A stretch of DNA of 64,000 nt from Dendrophyllia cribrosa. Lineage: Eukaryota; Cnidaria; Anthozoa; Scleractinia; Dendrophylliidae. The position numbers were made by a program, and so were the translations under genes. The notes beneath the pieces are model-generated. The model had not been told where the DNA came from, did not search any database, and was given only the letters and a program-made list of their open reading frames with translations. Below are positions 10,613 to 21,194 of this stretch, in pieces; the stretch's first letter is position 1, and every line of letters starts with the position of its first letter. The stretch spans positions 26,644,792-26,708,791 of the forward strand of contig JAJLRJ010000011.1 in NCBI GenBank assembly GCA_024195265.1. The letters are read 5' to 3'.

Positions 10613-10946
10613 GATAGGACAATTCAAGAAGCAATCACAACGCTGCCGTATCATTTTCGGGATAGAATCCACAGTTCAATACGTTATTTATGTTACAGTT
10701 CGCTTTCACCCTATTTACAGCCAGTTTGGGCCTGTTGACAGCTGGCTAAATTTAAGGTTCCTGATTTAGACCTATTCAGGTAAGAACTTTTTCAATACAA
10801 GCAGCGAACAACCTTAGAGCTGAGCTGAGCAGCGTTCTTTTCCGAGTCTATTGCGCCGAATATGTACACGATTTAAGCGCCTTTTGAAGTGCATCCAACC
10901 CTTTAAATGCATATTTTCAGAATCATCTCTTCGTACATTGAATACT

Positions 10947-11084
10947 TGAATAGTGAAATATTTCTTGTTTTGAACGTCGCGTTAGTGAGTAATAGTGATT
11001 TGAATTTACATTTAACACTTTTTAAATTCAAATCTCTATTACTCACTAACGCGACGTCCAAAACAAGAAATATTTCACTATTCA
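10947..11084. repeat. 138-bp palindrome inside repeat copy A
   Basis: TGAATAGTGAAATATTTCTTG pairs with CAAGAAATATTTCACTATTCA, and pairing continues through GAACGTCGCGTTAGTGAGTAATAG. Arms are over 55 bp with a spacer near 25 bp. The same palindrome occurs at 18963-19100. Confidence 0.9.
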
Positions 11085-11317
11085 ATTATTTAAGGCTAAG
11101 AGGCACCTTAACTCATCAAATGAAAATGGTTTGTTACTTGTTTTGATTTTTTTCTCATTATGCTTTGTTGACTAAAAGGCATTATAAAATGCTCAAGGAA
11201 ATGTGCGCGCTATGATTGGTCAAACCGAGTTCATTATAACTCGATAAAGCACGCGCGTGACGTAAGATTCATTAAAACCGTTTTCATTTTATAAAAGAAA
11301 TAAAAAAACTTGTTCCT

Positions 11318-11464
11318 CGTGCATTGTTGAGTTATATAAGCACTTGGGGATTTTTAAGAACACTCGAGAAGTGCGAAAAGCACTCGCCTTCGGCTCGTGC
11401 TTTTCTGCACTTCTCTCGTGTTCTTAAAAATCCCCGCGTGCTTATATAACTCAATAATGCACTC
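11318..11464. repeat. 147-bp hairpin inside the insert of copy A
   Basis: The left arm GTGCATTGTTGAGTTATATAAGC and right arm GCTTATATAACTCAATAATGCAC are inverted. They continue through GGGGATTTTTAAGAACAC and the AGTGC...GCACT segments to a centre at TCGCCTTCGGCTCG. This insert is absent from copy B at 19199, where flanking sequence joins directly, so it arrived after the copies separated or was lost from B. Confidence 0.85.
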
Positions 11465-12660
11465 GGCGCGTTTTTTATCTCTTTAGTATTTCGCTCAGTG
11501 AGCATAACTCGATATGACCATATTTTCTCAAAATTCAGTGCGATTAGAATTCTTTTTTTTTTCTCAAGGAAACGGCGAAAATTGTTCAAACGTACGCTTC
11601 TTTCTCAAAAATAATGCCTGACTAAATTAATGTCTATAATTAAAACAAGAACTTATGGCTATGAAATCCAGGTACGATATCGATACTACGATACAAAGCT
11701 AAGCCAGAAAAGCCTGGCCCTGTAGAAGACTAGTTCTACTAGTCGAAATATTGGCCATTAAGCCTGCCATTATTTTCCGTTGTACTAGCCTTGCATTTTA
11801 AACGTTTATCTACACTTTGGGTTTCGTCTAGTACTCGCAACCCTTTATAAAGGAGATCCGGAAAAAAAGGTACCACTATTTAATTTATCTTAGTGTTGAG
11901 TGGTCCTCTGCATCTAAACGTTTTAGGAATATATAGGTGCATTCCTTTGGAATTATTCAGGGAAGGGATTGCATTCGGCGGATTTTGGTACGGGCCGCCA
12001 AAAAATAGATTTCGTACAAATAAAAGGGTAGTGTTTACTTATTTTTAAACGAAAATGCAATTAATTAATTAATCATTTAATTAATAAGCAGTAAATTAAC
12101 AAAAACGTCATGAGTGAGCGATTTTAATCACAGTAACACTTATAAGTGTTTAAGGCCCAACAAACAAAAGGTGCCGCGATAATTAAAAACGCGCAATTTA
12201 ATACCCCATATGACATCAACTATTACATCACTGCATTGTTTCCAATTTATAGCTAATGAGTTAATTGTCCGTGATGGCTTTAGCTGATTTTCCACTGCTA
12301 CGCTTTACGATTGGTTAAAAGATCTCTCGCGCTACTTTCTCGACCAATCAGAAGTAATACCGGTTACATTTGTTTCGAGTTCTGATATGATTGGTTCATT
12401 GGATTGTCCACGTCTGTTGTGATTGGCCAGAATAATTAAAGGCACTCAATTAAAAACCGACCATTAATTATCATGCCCTATATTTGTATGAGTTGTGCAG
12501 AGTACGCTAGAGGATTTTTTTTGGCCTTTACTGTCTCCGACGTTTCGAGACACTTGTGAATATCTTCGCTTGGTAAGTTGCGAAAAATATTATTTAATTA
12601 TCTATTTATTTTATTTGTTTATCTGTTAATTTATATATTCTTCAAAGAGTAAAGGTTTAG

Positions 12661-13614
12661 GAAGACAATTTATAATTAAAACAAGAGGCTACACTTAGCC
12701 TATACTCATGCGCAAGAGACTCTAAGACGCGCGATTGAAGTTACCAATTTTTCTGTGCTCGCTTTTAATATTTAATTTATTGATTCCGATCAAATCCACA
12801 CTCGTCTATAACTTTCCAAGCTGTGAATTATTTCTGTTACATTTGAAAAGACTACTTAAAAAAAATAGGCAGTAGATGACATGCTGTAAAAAGAAATTTG
12901 ATAATCAATATAAAGATTTAGTTTTCCTGTGTTACTTAATCGCATGCAACCAGTGTAAAATGGGTTATTCCAGAAAAAATCCCCCCCCCCCCCCCCCCGA
13001 CGGATGCAATATTTTTTTACCCCTCCCCCGCCCGGATTTCCCGGCCAGGCCGACCAACCCTCGCACCTTGATTTTTAACCCAGATATCCCCTCCTGCCCG
13101 GATGGCCATTAACTTTTTGTAGGCCCTAAATAAACAGGAAATTGCATTCAGGAGATCCGGGATTTTTTTAAAGATTTCAAATCTTTGGTGAGAATTGCTA
13201 TGAATTGGTCAAACATTTTGTAAATAAACGTTGCGTGACGCATTCACTAAAATCTTTCCGTGATTTTAAGACCAAATCGAAATGAAATGTTTCCATAACT
13301 TAAAGCTGGTTCTTTAAAAAAATACTTTGATTTTGCCATCTGTAATAAGTTTTTTCCAAGCTTCACAGTTTCTTCAAAGTGTTGTCGCAAATACACAATT
13401 TTGCTTTGTGCAAATTTTATGTCAAATGTAATTTGATATCAAGCTGTTTTTATAATCACTGAATCTAAATAAACATCACAAAATAATTCAATTCAGCAAC
13501 CTATTTTTATTATACTTTCTAAAATCGCCGACTTTTCCTGTGTAATAGAATGCCAATCTTATCCGGAAAAATGATTCGTATAATAATGCTTTCGCTAATA
13601 AAAAAAAAACAGTT
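12661..13614. other. Gene-free sequence with a poly-C run
   Basis: Poly-C run at 12981-12998 and a C/G-rich stretch to 13110; otherwise AT-rich. Just before this interval, 12280-12430 resembles half of the GAGCAGTTTTCAATTG MITE (CTCGACCAATCAGAAGTAA, ATTGGTTCATTGGATTGT). No exon was found. Confidence 0.5.
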
Positions 13615-14264
13615 CACGCTGGGTTTTTTTTGGGCGATTTCCGGCCACGGTTAAACTACTTTTTACGTTTTGATGCTCTGACCATGGAACTTTGCCACAA
13701 TATAAATCTCCACATTTTCTAAAAAGTTACCGTTTTCGATTTTCAAATTTAAGTATTTTTGGCGGGAAAATGACGTCACAACTTTGGCGGCAAAATTTCT
13801 ATTTTGTATTATGGAATATACAATGGCGATATCTGAAAGAGTGTGCAACAAGGATTTCAAATCTGAAAACAAAATTGAAATATGTTGATCCAATAAAAAG
13901 TTATAGGGCGTTGAATATTCAATTTGTGCTATTTTTAGTAACAAAAATGGCGGGAAGTTCAAATTCAACGCCCCATAACTTCTAACTGGATCAACGTATT
14001 TTAGATCTTTTTTCAGATTTGAAATCCTTGTTGCACGCTCTTTCAGAAATCGCCATTGTATATCCCATAATACATAATTAAAATTTTGCCGCCAAAGTTG
14101 TGACGTCATTTTCCCGCCAAAAATACTAAAATTTGAAAATCGAAAACGGTAACTTTTTAGAAAATGGCGAGAGTTATATTGTGGCAAAGTTCCATGGTCA
14201 CAGCATCAAAACGTAAAAAGTAGTTTAACTGTGGCCGGAAATCGCCCAAAAAAAACCCAGCGTG
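13615..14264. mobile_element. 650-bp fold-back element
   Basis: Almost the whole element is one inverted repeat. It begins CACGCTGGGTTTTTTTTGGG and ends CCCAAAAAAAACCCAGCGTG, with arms near 290 bp and a spacer of some 60 bp. Both arms carry TGACGTCA (13771-13778 and 14101-14108). Near-identical open frames (starting MPQY) run on both strands because the arms mirror each other; they are not genes. Confidence 0.92.
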
Positions 14265-14556
14265 TTCTGAATGGTCAAAGATACAGAAATGAAATGCTGG
14301 CGGCGTTTGAATCATGAGTTCGGATAGCTCATGGTCTGCTAACAAACACTTCGATTCACAGCTCGATTTTTCACTAAAACCTTTTTCCAAACCACGAAAA
14401 TACCTAAAATAATATTTGAAAACAATACTTGGCCACATTTGGTGAAAGCTGTGCTTGGTAAAGCAGTAAAAATAACGAGAAAGCTCCGTTTACCTTTTCC
14501 ACGAATCCAAAGCGCGCACGTACAAACAGAACTGCCTTGACAATCGAGTCGTCTAA
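14265..14556. other. Gene-free spacer between two inverted-repeat elements
   Basis: No exon, RNA gene or repeat recognised. Confidence 0.4.
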
Positions 14557-14578
14557 TCCGAAGCGGTGTCTGACATTT

Positions 14579-14620
14579 GCAGACTGCAGACTGCAGACTG
14601 CAGACTGCAGACTGCAGACT
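14579..14620 (+). repeat. Heptamer array (GCAGACT)6, left end
   Basis: Six exact seven-base units. The inverse array at 15652-15694 has nearly the same copy number. Confidence 0.92.
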
Positions 14621-15651
14621 GAGAACCATAATGCCGTTCGATTACAGGTAAGATTTGTTGTTGTTCTTAGGTTATTGTTGTTTGATATTTGGGATATTCC
14701 CGACTATGATAATTACGTGATATCACGGAGATGTTTTATGAAATCTTTGCATTATTCAAAAGGTTTCAAATATCCCTGATCTTGTTTGTTGTGGAAGTAG
14801 GTGGACTTGTGAACAGATCGGTGGTAGACTACCACAGACTGAACACTTAGATCGAGATTTCCACTTTGGATGGGGGAAATATGTTCGGCAAAACGTTTTT
14901 CGTGCGGAAATAAAAGGGAATGTGTCAAGTCTTGACCAGTCTTGTGTAAAGCCGCAGAAATTCCAGCATGCAGTTTTTAACGTTGTGTGTGTGACATTGA
15001 AGCACGTTAAAAGTACACGTCAGTGAGAAAGTAAAGGCCAGTTTACACAAGGGATTTTTTATGCGATTTTAGCTGCGATTTAGGCAAGCCCTGGTTTAAA
15101 CGACGCATTTTACATGGGCTAAAATCTAATACCTATTTGGGTCAACTCGAATTTAAAAAGTTCCCGGGAAAGGTTGACATTTGATTCACAAACATCGAAT
15201 TTATTTGTGTTGAATTTACAACTTCAGTTGAATATTCAATAGAAGTCACATTTATCAAATTCTGTCGAATTTAATTGTTGAAGCGCCGCATTTTACACAT
15301 GCAAATTAGGTTTGGCGCAAAGGAGAATGGGTTTTTAATACATGTACCAACACTCGCTTCAATTAATTCTCGCGCCGCTCAAAGATAAACACCGCCTGGA
15401 CACTTAAGATAAGTGTTCAATAACACACTGTATAACCAAAACTTTCTTTATTAAGGGACAACCAAGACACGTACTAGTTAGCTAACATTAACCTAGCTAA
15501 GAAGAACAACGAATCGTACCTGGAATCTGACGCCATTTAATACGGTGAACGGGTCGTAGTTCCACACGAAGAAGTCCACAAAGAATCTTGGGAATGTGGC
15601 TGACTTAATTTTACGCGGGAAAAATTGTTGATGACATATTTTAGTGTCAGT

Positions 15652-15694
15652 CAGTCTGCAGTCTGCAGTCTGCAGTCTGCAGTCTGCAGTCTGC
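15652..15694 (-). repeat. Heptamer array, right end
   Basis: Six tandem AGTCTGC units, the reverse complement of the array at 14579-14620. Confidence 0.92.
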
Positions 15695-15803
15695 AAATGT
15701 CAGACACCGAATCCGAAGCTATCAGAACTGTCTCATCGTACAGCAATCGGGTGAACTTGGCACAACTTCGCGCTTCGGAAAGTCGGACTTACTTACACAG
15801 CAT

Positions 15804-15912
15804 ACGGTGGTCAATTTACCTTATCGACTCAGTCGATAAAACTAAATTCTCGTGTTTCATCCCCCCACCGACGCAGCACCACAGTTTCTCTAGAAACTAA
15901 CCCCATTCATTT
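15804..15912 (+). mobile_element. Orphan 3' tail of a Penelope-like element
   Basis: ACGGTGGTCAATTTACC, then CGACTCAGTCGATAAAACTA, then ATTCTCGTGT is identical to the 3' tail of the element ending at 18316. The additional segment GTTTCTAGAGAAAC-containing to 15912 recurs inverted at 16864-16920. So this tail and 16864-16972 form an inverted pair separated by about 950 bp. Confidence 0.8.
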
Positions 15913-16799
15913 GACAGCATAGTGGTTACTAGTAACCTAGTAACCACAAAAAGCAATAAAGTCAGTAAAAATCTACATTAATATGACACGCATTCCCTAG
16001 TCCATAATCCACAGAAGTCCAGTCCCAAAGTCCAGATGTTTTATTAAATCTGATGGGCTGAAGTAACGACGCTGTTTTGCCGTGTGTTTCTATTGTTCTT
16101 TCTTGAAAAAAGTATTGAAATTACTCACCACAGGCAGCGAGGACTGCTCCGATACAGACATTACAAAGAATCGGCAGTAAAACGGGAAATAAATTGCGAG
16201 TGCGAGAGATCGATGTTTGACATTTTTGCCTCGGAAGAACTCTGATTAAAAATAGCTCTTAGTTTTTTCAGAATCGCGACAAATTCGGCTTCAAGTTGTA
16301 TGCTGTGTATAAAAGAAACGTTCACCTCTGTGGGAGAAATACAGGACTGACTTATACACCAATAAGACCAAATGACGGAAAATGTTTGTCATGCGCATGC
16401 GTATCAAACATTTGTTTTATACTTCAATGTACCATAAGAAAAGAAGCAATTTAAATTTCAAAAATTTAAACAAGATAAGAAGACGTCCGACATGGAGAAT
16501 TCAGTCATCGTACCTGCAAACCACGTTACTATTGAATGTTTTATAAATGAAGGCTGTACCACAATGAAGCCAGTCATTGTTGTGAAGATAATATATACCT
16601 GACGTGAACATTACTGATGTGAGTTGGGTTGTAGGAGACGCTGTCGTGACACTTCAGTAACGATGTTTTGCCGGAAGTGAGAGTAGCCGGAAGTCACTAA
16701 ACCGGAAGTGTAAAAATCAAAGCTGTGAACCGGAAATGCACAATTTAAAATATGCGTGAATAAATTTGCATGCAAAATCGTGACACAAAAAATAAAAAT
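15913..16799. other. Gene-free sequence between Penelope-like pieces
   Basis: No exons seen. CCGGAAGT occurs four times near 16673-16735 in worn copies. The end of this interval runs into the 58-bp direct repeat at 16800. Confidence 0.4.
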
Positions 16800-16857
16800 A
16801 ATAAAAAGAAAAACGAAGCCCATTTTATAACTCATGCCGCTACGCGCATGAGTAATA
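16800..16857 (+). repeat. Long target-site duplication, left copy
   Basis: The 58-bp sequence beginning AATAAAAAGAAAAACGAAGC and ending CTACGCGCATGAGTAATA is repeated exactly at 18317-18374. The two copies bracket the whole Penelope-like insertion, as expected for a target-site duplication. Confidence 0.85.
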
Positions 16858-16863
16858 AAAAAG

Positions 16864-17229
16864 AAATGAATGGGGTTAGTTTCTAGAGAAACTGTGGTGC
16901 TGCGTCGGTGGGGGGATGAAACACGAGAATTTAGTTTTATCGACTGAGTCGATAAGGTAAATTGACCACCGTAAAAAGATTCAAATAGCTGACGTTTCGA
17001 GCGCTAGCCCTTCGTCGGAGCGAATCAAGGAATTGTGGGTAGTGTGTGGTTTTATATAGTAAGCGGTGGAGCTACGCTATTGGTGGAAATTTGGTGACGT
17101 GAAAAACAAATGTAGATTAGTTGAATGAAAAGCGTTCGTTGATTCCGTGGGGTTTGAGAGTGCCGATTTGAAAGATGATTTTTTGTTCTAGGTTTTTACG
17201 GCTTTCTGTGTTACCCTGGTGTAGGGAAA
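16864..17229 (-). mobile_element. Inverted pseudo-LTR of the Penelope-like element
   Basis: Positions 16921-17229 are the reverse complement of 18008-18316 over 309 bp; both arms have exactly equal length. An inverted 3' copy fused to the 5' side of a truncated copy is a known product of Penelope-like insertion. Positions 16864-16920 extend past this arm and match the orphan tail at 15804-15912. Confidence 0.88.
16978..17026 (-). ncRNA. Hammerhead-like ribozyme motif, inverted copy
   Basis: Reverse complement of the motif at 18211-18259, with the same 49 bases: a GGGC/GCUC stem II, GAAA and a GUC cleavage triplet. See that entry for the deviation from consensus. Confidence 0.55.
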
Positions 17230-18120
17230 ACTGCAAACTACAAACCTACAGATTCCCACAGTTATCTGTTACATTCATCCTCACATCCATCGCACGTTAA
17301 AAACGCCATTCCGTATTCTCAATTTCTCAGACTTCGACGTCTATGTAGTGATGACTCTGATTTTTCCAACAAATCAGAAGAAATGTGCCAGTTTTTCAAG
17401 AAACGTGGGTACCCTGACTCTGTTGTTAATACGGGCCAACAACGTGCACAACAGATCGACAGACAGTCAGCACTACAAACGCCACAGAAGGAAGAGAACG
17501 AGAGAATTCCATTCACCCTCACTTTCCACCCACACAACAACACAGTCAAAAGCATCATTTTAAAAAATTTCAAATTACTCCAAAACGACCCCGAAACTGG
17601 CAGAATTTTTTCACAACCCCCACTAATTTCATTCAAACGTGACAAAAACATAGGCAACTTTCTAGTTACGAGCGCACTGAAATCTGACGATGTACCGGGA
17701 ACTTTCAAATGCACACGCACACGATGTAACACTTGTCCTTTCATTCACAACGCGGACAAAATAACAGGACCCAAACGATCTATTAAAATCACTGATCGTT
17801 TTACATGCACCTCCGTAAATGTTATCTACTGCATCACATGTACTTTTTGCAAAAAGATATACATTGGCGAAACAGGGAGGAGACTGGGCGACCGTTTTCG
17901 TGAACATCTCCGAGACGTTGAAAAAAATGACAAAGACGCATCCAAACCAGTCGCGCGCCATTTTAATCTTACTAACCATTCTAAACAACACATGACAATC
18001 TGCGGCGTTTCCCTACACCAGGGTAACACAGAAAGCCGTAAAAACCTAGAACAAAAAATCATCTTTCAAATCGGCACTCTCAAACCCCACGGAATCAACG
18101 AACGCTTTTCATTCAACTAA
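17230..18120 (+). pseudogene. Penelope-like retroelement, 3' part of ORF: end of RT plus GIY-YIG endonuclease
   Basis: One open frame runs from the junction at about 17230 to TAA at 18118-18120. It opens with KPTDSHSYLLHSS and IPYSQFLRLRRLCSDD, the conserved thumb region of Penelope-like reverse transcriptases. A cysteine cluster follows (FKCTRTRCNTCPF), then a GIY-YIG nuclease segment: VIYCITC, then CKKIYIGETGRRLGDRFREH, with the catalytic arginine region and a downstream NLTNHSKQH. Everything upstream, including the RT catalytic aspartates, is missing, so the copy is 5'-truncated and cannot act alone. The rest of the frame is intact, which suggests a fairly recent insertion. Confidence 0.92.
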
Positions 18121-18316
18121 TCTACATTTGTTTTTCACGTCACCAAATTTCCACCAATAGCGTAGCTCCACCGCTTACTATATAAAACCACACACTACCC
18201 ACAATTCCTTGATTCGCTCCGACGAAGGGCTAGCGCTCGAAACGTCAGCTATTTGAATCTTTTTACGGTGGTCAATTTACCTTATCGACTCAGTCGATAA
18301 AACTAAATTCTCGTGT
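18008..18316 (+). mobile_element. 3' end (pseudo-LTR) of the Penelope-like element
   Basis: Covers the last codons, the 3' UTR with a hammerhead-like motif, and the tail ending ACTAAATTCTCGTGT. It is the inverted partner of 16921-17229. The insertion ends at 18316, directly before the duplicated target sequence. Confidence 0.88.
18211..18259 (+). ncRNA. Hammerhead-like ribozyme motif in Penelope-like element
   Basis: Order: stem I strand GATTC-GCT; core CCGACGA; stem II GGGC-TAGC-GCTC; GAAA; very short stem III (AC/GT); cleavage triplet GTC; stem I partner AGC...GAATC. Hammerhead ribozymes are known in Penelope-like elements, and some need dimers because stem III is so short. Two oddities: the core U4 position is C (consensus CUGANGA), and one A is unpaired before stem II. 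Activity is therefore doubtful. Confidence 0.6.
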
Positions 18317-18374
18317 AATAAAAAGAAAAACGAAGCCCATTTTATAACTCATGCCGCTACGCGCATGAGTAATA
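18317..18374 (+). repeat. Long target-site duplication, right copy
   Basis: Exact direct repeat of 16800-16857, directly after the 3' tail of the Penelope-like element. Confidence 0.85.
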
Positions 18375-18429
18375 AGCGAAAATAGACTACGTTTTGAAGT
18401 CATGCTGGCTAAAGCCGGGATGTCGAAAT

Positions 18430-20340
18430 TTGACCCCCAGCTCACTGACGTTAGTCATGTGTCAGTCCTGATAGGACAATTCAAGAAGCAATCACAACGC
18501 TGCCGTATCATTTTAGTGATAGAATCCAGTCCAATACCTTTATTTATTTTACAGCTCGCCTTCATTCTATTTACAGCCAGTTTGGGCCTGTTGACAGCTG
18601 GCTAAATTCTAGGTTCCTGAATCAGACCTATTCAGATAGGAATTGTTTTAATACGGGCAGACAACAACCTTTGTAAGGAACCAATAAGATACCAATAAGC
18701 TAAAGGTCCTTTACGAATTATCGTTTGTAATAACTGGCTGATTTATATAGGGAAACATGGAGAGATCTGTAGAGACCTTTTGTGCCACCAAACATGAAAG
18801 AGATAGATCATCAGTGAATAGTCGCGATTACTTTACTGGGCTAAACAGCGTTCTTTTCCGAGTCTACGGTGCCGAATATGTGCACAATTTAAGCACCTTT
18901 TAAAGTGCATCCAACCCTTTAAATGCATATTTTCAGAATCATTTCTTCGTACATTGAATAGTTGAATAGTGAAATATTTCTTGTTTTGAACGTCGCGTTA
19001 GTGAGTAATAGGGATTTGAATTTAAATTTAACATTTTTTAAATTCAAATCTCTATTACTCACTAACGCGACGTCCAAAACAAGAAATATTTCACTATTCA
19101 ACTATTTAAGGCTAAGAGGCACTTTAACTCATCAAATGAAAATGGTTTGTAACTTGTTTTAATTTTTTTCTTATTATGCTTTGTTGACTAAAAGGCAGTG
19201 TTTCGCTCAGTGAGCATAACTCGATATGACCATATTTTCTCAAAATTCAGTGCGATTAGAATTCTTTTTTTTTTTTCAAGGAAACAGCGAAAATTGTTCA
19301 AACGTACGCTTCTTTCTCAAAAATAATGCCTGACTAAATAAATGACTATAGTAAAACAAGAACTTATGGCTATGAAATCCAGGTACGATCTCGATACTAC
19401 GATACAAAGCTAAGCCAGAAAAGCCTAATTATGAATATATAGGTGCATTCCTTTGGAATTGTTCAGGAAAGGGATTGCAAATTCATCGGATTTTGGTATG
19501 GGCCGCCAAAAAATAGATTTCGTACAAATAAAATGATTAAGGCCTCTATTTCTCATCAAGCTACGATGACCCAAGAACAAAAGTCTTTACGATAAAGTAA
19601 AAAATGCTGCGATAATTGAAAATTGAAAACGCGCAATTAATACCCCATATTAGATCAACTATTACATCACTGCATTGTTTCCAATTTATAGCTAATGAGT
19701 TAATTGTCCGTGATTGCTTTTGCCGGTTTTCCACTTGTGAATATCTTCGTTTGGTAAGTTGCGAAAAATATTAGTCATCTATTTATTTTCATCGGGCAGA
19801 ATGGCCAGACATTTGCGCATATTAATGAGCCATCGCGGCGGACTATTCAAGCATGAATGTTCAATGAAAGCGCCGCAATTACAGAGAAAAGGGGCGAATT
19901 TGGTGAAGTACACTGACTAAAACAGTCATTTTGAAGTAATAAGATATGACTTTCTTAAGATGATAGGGCGGCTTTTTGTAGTTAAAGGGTTATTCTACCA
20001 TTTAAGCCAAAAACTAAGTGAATCGAACGAGGATAAGTTGTAGTCTTTTCACTTCGAAAATTGTGGTTATTACGGTTACTCTAGTATGGGAAACCACCCT
20101 TGTCAAGTTTGAACTTTGATTTTCTCGCAAAATAAGCAAGAATCTTCGAATGATAGAGCGGCTTTTGTCAGAGAAACGTCTTACCTATACGTCGATCGTT
20201 TTTTTTTTAAATTCCGAGCAAACGAAGTTGTAGTTTTTTGCGCTAGAATATTTGAGGTTCAAAATTCGCGCGTGTTAATTTATATATTTATATATTCTTT
20301 AATGAGTAAAGGTTTTAGAAAGAACAATTTATAATAAAAG
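18430..20340. repeat. Dispersed repeat, copy B
   Basis: Collinear with copy A (10540-12660). Block pairs are 18441-18670 with 10585-10810, 18836-19200 with 10815-11180, 19200-19430 with 11490-11710, 19435-19530 with 11930-12025, and 19600-19790 with about 12165-12590. The last piece, 20278-20340, matches 12625-12685. A block at about 19791-20275 is not in copy A. Confidence 0.78.
18963..19100. repeat. 138-bp palindrome inside repeat copy B
   Basis: Same palindrome as 10947-11084, with a few differences mainly in the spacer. Both arms keep GTCGCGTTAGTGAGTAATAG and its complement. Confidence 0.9.
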
Positions 20341-20954
20341 TAAGCGTAAAGAAACGACTTTTCGAAGTCATGACTTCGAAATTTTATCCCCAGTTGTCAG
20401 GATGACTTCGAAACGTCCTTTCTTTTCGCTTATATATATATATATAATTATATATATTCTTTGCCTCCAGAATTCTAGAAAAACAAAATAAGACTGAAAC
20501 AAGGTGAAACAAGGCGTGAGTACGGATTTTTAATAATTGCATACTATGATTTAGTTAAACCTCTATGTGTGAACATCTCTCGAGTAATTAACCACCTCTC
20601 TTAAAAAATCACTTCTGGTAAGTCACCTCGACCATTTTCAACACTGGTGACTTGTATTTTTCTATTGTTTTTAACCACTTTTAAGATGGCTCCGTCGTTA
20701 TTTCGGGCGCACTCGTCTATGACATGCTTTGGGTCATAATTTTTCGGCTATAAAGTGTTGCCGCCTATAAAACGTTGCGAAAGCTTACAGCTAATACTTT
20801 GGCTCATAACCTTTTTCGGTTCTGAAGCGATGCCTATAAAACTTTGCGAAAGCTTACAGCTAATATTTAGCAATAATATGACAGAATTCAATTTAACTGA
20901 GAAATATAATAATATTTTTAATGATAGTCAAGCTTAAATGAACCCTACTTTTTA
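20341..20954. other. Gene-free sequence with short palindromes
   Basis: ACTTTTCGAAGTCATGACTTCGA at about 20356-20380 is a short palindrome, followed by a TA run at 20431-20455. AAACxTTGCGAAAGCTTACA occurs twice about 70 bp apart (20769 and 20840). No exon found. Confidence 0.5.
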
Positions 20955-21043
20955 ACGGGGCGGGGTGGGGTGGGGTAGGGAGGGGCAGGTCGGGGCAGGG
21001 TGGGGTAGGGCGCGGCAGGGCGGGGCGCGGAGGGGCCTCGGGG
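20955..21043 (+). repeat. G-rich tract (GGGG(C/T)AGGG-like units)
   Basis: About 90 bp of G3-5 runs separated by one to three bases, such as GGGGTGGGGTGGGGTAGGG. The + strand has many ways to form a G-quadruplex. The proline-rich frame on the opposite strand is a by-product. Confidence 0.85.
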
Positions 21044-21194
21044 TGGTTCTTAGAAAATCTTGGACACTGAACTAATATGCCAAATACTCCGAGAATTATG
21101 TCGTATTTTGTCACGTGACACATCATAAAATGGCGTACACGCGATTGGCAGCCGTGTTAGTTTTCTGTTTTTTTATGAGTGTTTTATGAGAAAA

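Larger units (their letters stand above)
10540..12660. repeat. Dispersed repeat, copy A (about 2.1 kb)
   Basis: Blocks of this region recur in order at 18430-20340. Shared words include CAATTCAAGAAGCAATCACA, CAGCCAGTTTGGGCCTGTTG, GCGTTCTTTTCCGAGTCTA, TCGCTCAGTGAGCATAACTC, CGATACTACGATACAAAGCT and GGATTTTGGTA followed by GGGCCGCCAAAAAATAGATTTC. It contains a 138-bp palindrome at 10947-11084. Copy A has extra sequence at about 11190-11490 that copy B lacks. No transposase fragment was seen, so it is probably a non-autonomous element. Confidence 0.8.
14557..15720. mobile_element. 1.16-kb element whose ends contain heptamer arrays (GCAGACT)n
   Basis: Left end: CCGAAGCGGTGTCTGACATT, then about six tandem GCAGACT heptamers at 14579-14620. 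Right end: about six AGTCTGC heptamers at 15652-15694, then AATGTCAGACACCGAATCCG. The ends are inverted copies, and diverged pairing continues inward (GATTACAGGTAAGATTTGTTG versus CAACGAATCGTACCTGGAATC). The middle is non-coding. Inverted ends with subterminal short tandem arrays resemble some non-autonomous DNA transposons; the superfamily is not clear. Confidence 0.8.

Noticed and set aside
13663..14187. 174-residue minus-strand ORF and matching plus-strand ORF
   Set aside because: Both lie in the two arms of the fold-back element and mirror each other; no known domain.
16921..18316. LTR retrotransposon or viral origin for the RT fragment
   Set aside because: The terminal copies are inverted, the nuclease is GIY-YIG and there is no gag, protease or integrase; all fit a Penelope-like element.
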